Source: Actinomycetota bacterium
Lineage (GTDB): Bacteria; Actinomycetota; Humimicrobiia; Humimicrobiales; Humimicrobiaceae
DNA: 7,878 nucleotides
NCBI GenBank assembly: GCA_014360385.1
Contig: JACIXO010000053.1
Coordinates: 1-7,878, forward strand
Reading direction: 5' to 3'
The first letter of the stretch is position 1; every line of letters starts with the position of its first letter. This document shows, piece after piece, positions 5,962 through 7,878 of this stretch. The notes beneath the pieces are model-generated. The model was given only the letters and a program-made list of their open reading frames with translations, was not told the DNA's origin and did no database searches. Position numbers and translations under genes: made by a program.

Positions 5962-6047
5962 TAGAGTATTTAGTAACTCTAGTAACAAGTGTAGAAAAGA
6001 AAGAAACTCAATATAACTTTTATAGAGTAGGTAGTAACTCTAGTAAC
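5962..6047. repeat. 25-bp direct repeat pair, 61 bp apart, each holding a dyad
   Basis: Copies at 5962-5986 and 6023-6047 match at 23 of 25 positions; both end TAGTAACTCTAGTAAC. Each contains the inverted repeat TAGAGT...ACTCTA (5962-5967 with 5976-5981; 6023-6028 with 6037-6042) around an 8-base centre. The mismatches (TT or GG) fall in the centre, leaving the arms intact. The 61-bp spacing is close to six helical turns, so both sites face the same side of the DNA. Confidence 0.75.
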
Positions 6048-6072
6048 TAGGGCAGTCTGTAGGAAGTCTAGA

Positions 6073-6102
6073 TTGTCTGAATGAAAATAGAAAAAATAGA
6101 AT
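6073..6102 (+). promoter_or_regulatory. Candidate promoter for the SIS isomerase gene
   Basis: TTGTCT (6073-6078), 18 bp, TAGAAT (6097-6102). The -35 matches four of six and the -10 five of six. Start near 6109 would give a leader of about 130 bases containing the CCAGG/CCTGG hairpin and the ATTTAG repeats. The two 25-bp dyad repeats lie just upstream, as activator sites might. Confidence 0.35.
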
Positions 6103-6117
6103 TAAGATAGAATTAAG
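6096..6117. repeat. 11-bp perfect tandem repeat
   Basis: ATAGAATTAAG occurs at 6096-6106 and 6107-6117. It duplicates the possible -10 hexamer TAGAAT, so it could have made a second start point 11 bp downstream. Confidence 0.75.
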
Positions 6118-6150
6118 ATTTTAAGATTAATTATGGAAATTGGGATTGTT

Positions 6151-6176
6151 GAAACCAGGATTACCTGGATGGTTTT
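6151..6176 (+). promoter_or_regulatory. Leader hairpin upstream of the SIS gene
   Basis: CCAGG (6155-6159) pairs with CCTGG (6164-6168) over an ATTA loop; flanking AAA and GGTTTT can extend the pairing with a small bulge. It is one of the few G/C-rich stems in the intergenic region. TTTTAATT follows, not a clean T-run, so it is a leader structure or weak attenuator at most. Confidence 0.35.
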
Positions 6177-6180
6177 AATT

Positions 6181-6235
6181 ATTTAAGTTGTATAGAGGTT
6201 ATTTAGGTTGTGTGAAGATATTTAGATTACGGAGG
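6181..6235. repeat. Degenerate 19-20 bp tandem repeat before the SIS gene
   Basis: Three units begin ATTTA at 6181, 6201 and 6220: ATTTAAGTTGTATAGAG, ATTTAGGTTGTGTGAAG, ATTTAGATTACGGAG. The last unit carries the ribosome-binding site GGAGGG of the SIS gene, so the translation start region appears to have grown out of the repeat. Confidence 0.55.
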
Positions 6236-6240
6236 GTTAA

Positions 6241-6834
6241 ATGAAGGAGCAATCTTTAAAAATGGCAATCCAGTCTCTTGAAATTGAAAGTAGGACGATA
6301 TCAAGCATAGCTACATATCTTGATATTGAGGCGTTTAAAAAGGCTGTGAGTGTGCTAATTTCATGCAAGAAGATTATCACATGTGGTAGTGGTAGCTCGG
6401 GAATAGCTGCCAAAAAGTTTGCGCATACACTTTGCTGTATAGAACGTGATGCGTTTTTTATGTCGCCTTCCGAAGCTGTTCATGGTGGTTTAGGTGGGTT
6501 GAAGAAAGAAGACGTAATGGTCATGGTATCGCGTGGTGGAAAAACAGCAGAGCTTCTTCCTATAATTGATGTATGTAATAAGAAAGAAGCTACACTTATA
6601 GCTATCACTGAAAATCTTGACTCCCCATTAGCAAAGAAAGCTAATATTGTGGTTCCCCTAAAAATTGAGAAAGAAACTGATAAGTACAATGTTATGGCAA
6701 CATCAAGCTTTGTAGCAACAATCGCTCTTTTTGACGCTATGATTGTTGCAATGATGGAGGAAACTGATTATAAGCTGGAGCAGTTTGCATTAATACATCC
6801 TGGTGGAGCGGTTGGTGAAAAGCTCCAGAAGTAA
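6241..6834 (+). CDS. Stand-alone SIS-domain sugar-phosphate isomerase, KdsD/GutQ-related
   Basis: One SIS domain of the type that interconverts phosphorylated aldoses and ketoses; the nearest relatives I recognise are arabinose-5-phosphate isomerases (KdsD, GutQ). It matches them throughout: IITCGSGSSGIAAKKFAHTL (45-64), SPSEAVHGGLGGLKKEDV (75-92), SRGGKTAEL (97-105), ITENLDSPLAKKAN (122-135), ATSSFVATIALFDA (153-166) and FALIHPGGAVGEKL (182-195), with the family's conserved His at 186. It ends at residue 197, so the two CBS domains of full-length KdsD are absent. The GxGKSG lysine is Ser51-Ser52 here, and the EAxHGD aspartate is Gly83. A changed substrate is therefore likely. ATG 6241 has a strong GGAGGG six bases upstream. 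It diverges from the TIM-like gene. 3-hexulose-6-phosphate isomerase is the main alternative. Confidence 0.87.
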   Translation: MKEQSLKMAIQSLEIESRTISSIATYLDIEAFKKAVSVLISCKKIITCGSGSSGIAAKKFAHTLCCIERDAFFMSPSEAVHGGLGGLKKEDVMVMVSRGGKTAELLPIIDVCNKKEATLIAITENLDSPLAKKANIVVPLKIEKETDKYNVMATSSFVATIALFDAMIVAMMEETDYKLEQFALIHPGGAVGEKLQK

Positions 6835-6844
6835 ATTTTATTTT

Positions 6845-6857
6845 ATAGTAATACTAT
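6845..6857. repeat. 13-bp dyad after the SIS gene
   Basis: ATAGTA (6845-6850), A, TACTAT (6852-6857), eleven bases after the SIS stop. The arms touch, so it cannot form a terminator hairpin with a normal loop. A protein site or chance is more likely. It also lies upstream of a lone TATACT (6869-6874) that could be a -10 box for the toxin-antitoxin pair. Confidence 0.35.
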
Positions 6858-6902
6858 TATTTAGGTGTTATACTCTTTAACAATTAGTAATATCAGATAA
6901 AA

Positions 6903-6920
6903 AATGTAATAATTTACATT
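6903..6920. promoter_or_regulatory. Operator-like dyad just before vapB
   Basis: AATGTAA (6903-6909) and TTACATT (6914-6920) are exact reverse complements around TAAT, three bases before the vapB ATG. VapB-type antitoxins repress their own operon through such dyads. The site occupies the place of a ribosome-binding site, and none is seen. Confidence 0.55.
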
Positions 6921-6923
6921 GTT

Positions 6924-7160
6924 ATGAATATAGCAAAATTAGTAAAAATAAACAAAAAAGGTCAGCTTGTTCAAATACGAAAGAAGATGGGAATTAAACA
7001 AGAAGATACTGTTGTTATTTTTACGAGGGGTGATGAAATAATTTTATTAACACCTCAAAAATATGCTGAATACACTTGTGGTCTAATGAAAGGAACATGG
7101 GGATCTTCAAAAGAAGAAGTTGAGTCATATATTAATGAAGAGAGGAATTCTTGGAAGTAA
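6924..7160 (+). CDS. vapB: AbrB-fold (SpoVT/AbrB) antitoxin, VapB type
   Basis: DNA-binding antitoxin that should dimerise through a swapped-hairpin AbrB fold, repress its own operon and neutralise the PIN toxin encoded next. The N-terminal half reads LVKINKKGQLVQIRKKMGIKQEDTV (6-30), the AbrB core. Comparison with the usual K-G-Q-hydrophobic-V-IPK-x-IR pattern shows three residues (IPK) missing between V16 and Q17, an in-frame loss of nine bases in the most conserved turn. The C-terminal part (YAEYTCGLMKGTWGSSKEEVESYINEERNSW, about 47-77) is the toxin-wrapping tail usual for PIN-linked AbrB antitoxins. The length of 78 is normal. ATG 6924 is preceded by a dyad and lacks a ribosome site. The gene overlaps vapC by ten bases. 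Whether the protein still folds and binds DNA is uncertain. Confidence 0.82.
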   Translation: MNIAKLVKINKKGQLVQIRKKMGIKQEDTVVIFTRGDEIILLTPQKYAEYTCGLMKGTWGSSKEEVESYINEERNSWK

Positions 7161-7627
7161 GCAATTTTAATGAAAAGATTAGGGATTTAAAGACAATCTG
7201 TATTGATAGTTCAATTCTTATTTATCATTCAATTCTTATTTATCATCTTGATTTCATTAAACCTTATAATATATTAACCAAAATTCTTATTGAAAAAATT
7301 GCAAAGGGCGAGGTATTCTGTAATATTTCTGCTCTTACGATAACAGAGCTTTTAGCAAAACCTTATAAGTTGAAAGATTATAATAAGGTTTCTATGTTTG
7401 AAAACTTTATAAATTCTCTACCAAATTCTAGAATCCAATCTGTTGATCACAGTATTGCAAAATATGCAGCATCTATTAGGGGTGAATACAATTTAAGAAC
7501 CACTGATTCAATCTTGCTATCTACAGCGCTTTTTACAAAATCAAGCGCTTTTATAACAAATGATATTACTTTAAAAAGAATAGATATAAAAGATCTGGAA
7601 ATTATTGTGCTCGATGAACACGTCTAA
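7151..7627 (+). CDS. vapC: PIN-domain ribonuclease toxin, VapC type, with internal duplication
   Basis: Magnesium-dependent RNase toxin of the VapC/PIN family; relatives cut tRNA or rRNA and halt growth. The four acidic active-site residues are in place: D19 (ICIDSSILIY), E66 (ITELLAKP), D119 (LRTTDSILLSTAL) and D138 (FITNDITL). The family pattern AKYAASIRGEYNLRTTDS is clear near 103-120. Just after D19 the six residues SILIYH occur twice (21-26, 27-32), from a perfect 18-bp tandem repeat; relatives have one copy. The start is TTG 7151, overlapping the vapB stop, with AGAGG at 7141-7145 as ribosome site and translational coupling likely; no ATG lies near it in frame. Length 158, against about 130-150 usually. 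Toxicity is doubtful because the insertion alters the first active-site strand or helix. Confidence 0.85.
   Translation: MEVSNFNEKIRDLKTICIDSSILIYHSILIYHLDFIKPYNILTKILIEKIAKGEVFCNISALTITELLAKPYKLKDYNKVSMFENFINSLPNSRIQSVDHSIAKYAASIRGEYNLRTTDSILLSTALFTKSSAFITNDITLKRIDIKDLEIIVLDEHV
7211..7246. repeat. 18-bp perfect tandem duplication inside vapC
   Basis: TCAATTCTTATTTATCAT occurs at 7211-7228 and 7229-7246 without a single difference. It keeps the frame and inserts six residues. The exact identity suggests a recent event. Confidence 0.95.
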
Positions 7628-7749
7628 TATTTCTGAATCTGTGGTAATTAAACTGTTCTTGATAAGGTTGGTAAGACCGCTTCATTTTTTCATTACTTAA
7701 AAAGCCTAATTTATGTTTAGTTTCCTATCTAATTATTTTTTATTGATTT

Positions 7750-7766
7750 TAATATATCATATATTA
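7750..7766. repeat. 17-bp perfect dyad upstream of the right-end promoter
   Basis: TAATATAT-C-ATATATTA, arms exact. It lies 22 bp before the -35 box of the promoter at 7788. A closely related dyad (7833-7847) lies beyond the start point. Confidence 0.5.
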
Positions 7767-7780
7767 TGAAATATTATGAA
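7761..7780. repeat. 10-bp perfect tandem repeat
   Basis: ATATTATGAA occurs at 7761-7770 and 7771-7780, between the dyad and the -35 box. The 10-bp period would place copies of a bound protein on the same DNA face. Confidence 0.7.
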
Positions 7781-7787
7781 ATTTATA

Positions 7788-7815
7788 TTGACAAATAAGC
7801 TAATATTACTATAAT
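7788..7815 (+). promoter_or_regulatory. Full-consensus sigma-A promoter pointing out of the window
   Basis: TTGACA (7788-7793), 16 bp, TATAAT (7810-7815): both hexamers match consensus at all six positions. AT-rich DNA upstream could serve as an UP element. Start would be near 7822. No gene begins before the window ends, so the target lies to the right with a leader of at least 55 bases. Confidence 0.75.
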
Positions 7816-7829
7816 TATAGCATAATATT
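7802..7829. promoter_or_regulatory. Nested palindrome covering the -10 box
   Basis: CTATAATTATAG (7809-7820) is a perfect 12-bp palindrome containing the -10 hexamer, flanked by AATATTA (7802-7808) and its reverse complement TAATATT (7823-7829), offset by CA. A repressor bound here would block the promoter. A symmetrical -10 can also fire leftward, though no leftward -35 is obvious. Confidence 0.45.
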
Positions 7830-7832
7830 TAA

Positions 7833-7847
7833 TAATATATGATATTA
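7833..7847. repeat. Second dyad, downstream of the right-end promoter
   Basis: TAATAT (7833-7838), ATG, ATATTA (7842-7847). It shares TAATATAT with the dyad at 7750-7766; the centres are 82 bp apart on either side of the promoter, about eight helical turns. Confidence 0.4.
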
Positions 7848-7878
7848 AACATACATATTTAAATTTTAAATATTTTTT

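Larger units (their letters stand above)
5639..6240. other. 602-bp gene-free divergent control region, rich in repeats
   Basis: No open frame with coding character, tRNA or rRNA is seen here. It separates the TIM-like gene (leftward) from the SIS isomerase gene (rightward). It holds two sets of imperfect 25-26 bp direct repeats spaced 61-63 bp, several perfect palindromes, short tandem repeats and weak promoter candidates on both strands, listed separately. It is long for a simple divergent promoter, so a regulator-bound region, small RNA or decayed gene is possible. Confidence 0.7.

Noticed and set aside
5683..6047. CRISPR-like geometry: 25-26 bp repeats with 36-37 bp spacers
   Set aside because: Only two copies of each, the two pairs are unrelated in sequence, both are imperfect, and no cas gene is present. 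They fit regulatory or slippage repeats better.
6480..6689. Minus-strand open frame inside the SIS gene
   Set aside because: It is antisense to conserved SIS motifs and resembles nothing known.
7628..7700. Terminator for vapBC near GGTTGGTAAGACC
   Set aside because: Only a three- to five-pair imperfect stem can be drawn and the T-rich stretch is poorly placed, so I do not call it.
7766..7798. Tiny open frame MKYYEIYIDK upstream of the right-end promoter
   Set aside because: Ten residues, no ribosome site, and it overlaps the -35 box and the tandem repeat.

Overview
The window is AT-rich DNA, most AT-rich between genes. It most likely comes from a low-GC Firmicutes of the Clostridia type, possibly thermophilic. 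The pointers are a YhaM-type exoribonuclease, Firmicutes-like Shine-Dalgarno sites (AGGGAG, AAAGGAGA, GGAGGG), frequent AGA/AGG and ATA codons, and two toxin-antitoxin loci of kinds common in anaerobic thermophiles. The species cannot be named from the sequence alone.

Layout. (1) 1-872, plus: 3' part of a YhaM-like HD-domain exoribonuclease, cut by the window edge. (2) 979-1570, plus: remains of an MNT-HEPN toxin-antitoxin pair. The nucleotidyltransferase has a one-base frameshift at its GS...DxD motif, and the HEPN partner has lost its middle. (3) 1633-4023, minus: a fused alpha+beta E1 of a thiamine-diphosphate-dependent 2-oxoacid (or acetoin) dehydrogenase, converging on the broken pair. 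(4) 4190-4690, minus: a YjbQ/UPF0047 protein. (5) 4916-5638, minus: a triosephosphate-isomerase-like enzyme of an unusual subfamily. (6) 5639-6240: a 602-bp gene-free divergent control region full of direct repeats and palindromes. (7) 6241-6834, plus: a stand-alone SIS-domain sugar-phosphate isomerase related to KdsD. (8) 6924-7627, plus: an AbrB/VapB-PIN/VapC toxin-antitoxin pair with an operator-like dyad just before it. (9) 7628-7878: very AT-rich DNA ending in a full-consensus promoter (TTGACA, 16 bp, TATAAT) set among palindromes and pointing out of the window.

How the genes may work together. The central block (E1 fusion, YjbQ, TIM-like, SIS isomerase) reads as small-molecule carbon metabolism. 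Two sugar-phosphate isomerase-type enzymes diverge from one control region, and a thiamine-diphosphate enzyme lies next to a protein family with reported thiamine-phosphate synthase activity. No kinase, transporter, E2, E3 or regulator is present, so the substrate cannot be assigned.

The most striking feature is the number of short direct or tandem duplications (7 to 26 bp) across the window. Two change proteins: an in-frame 18-bp duplication beside the catalytic aspartate of the VapC toxin, and a 10-bp duplication that resets the reading frame of the last residues of the TIM-like protein. The VapB partner also lacks three residues from the most conserved part of its DNA-binding fold. Together with the decayed MNT-HEPN pair, this suggests a region mutating by replication slippage, with toxin-antitoxin modules being inactivated.
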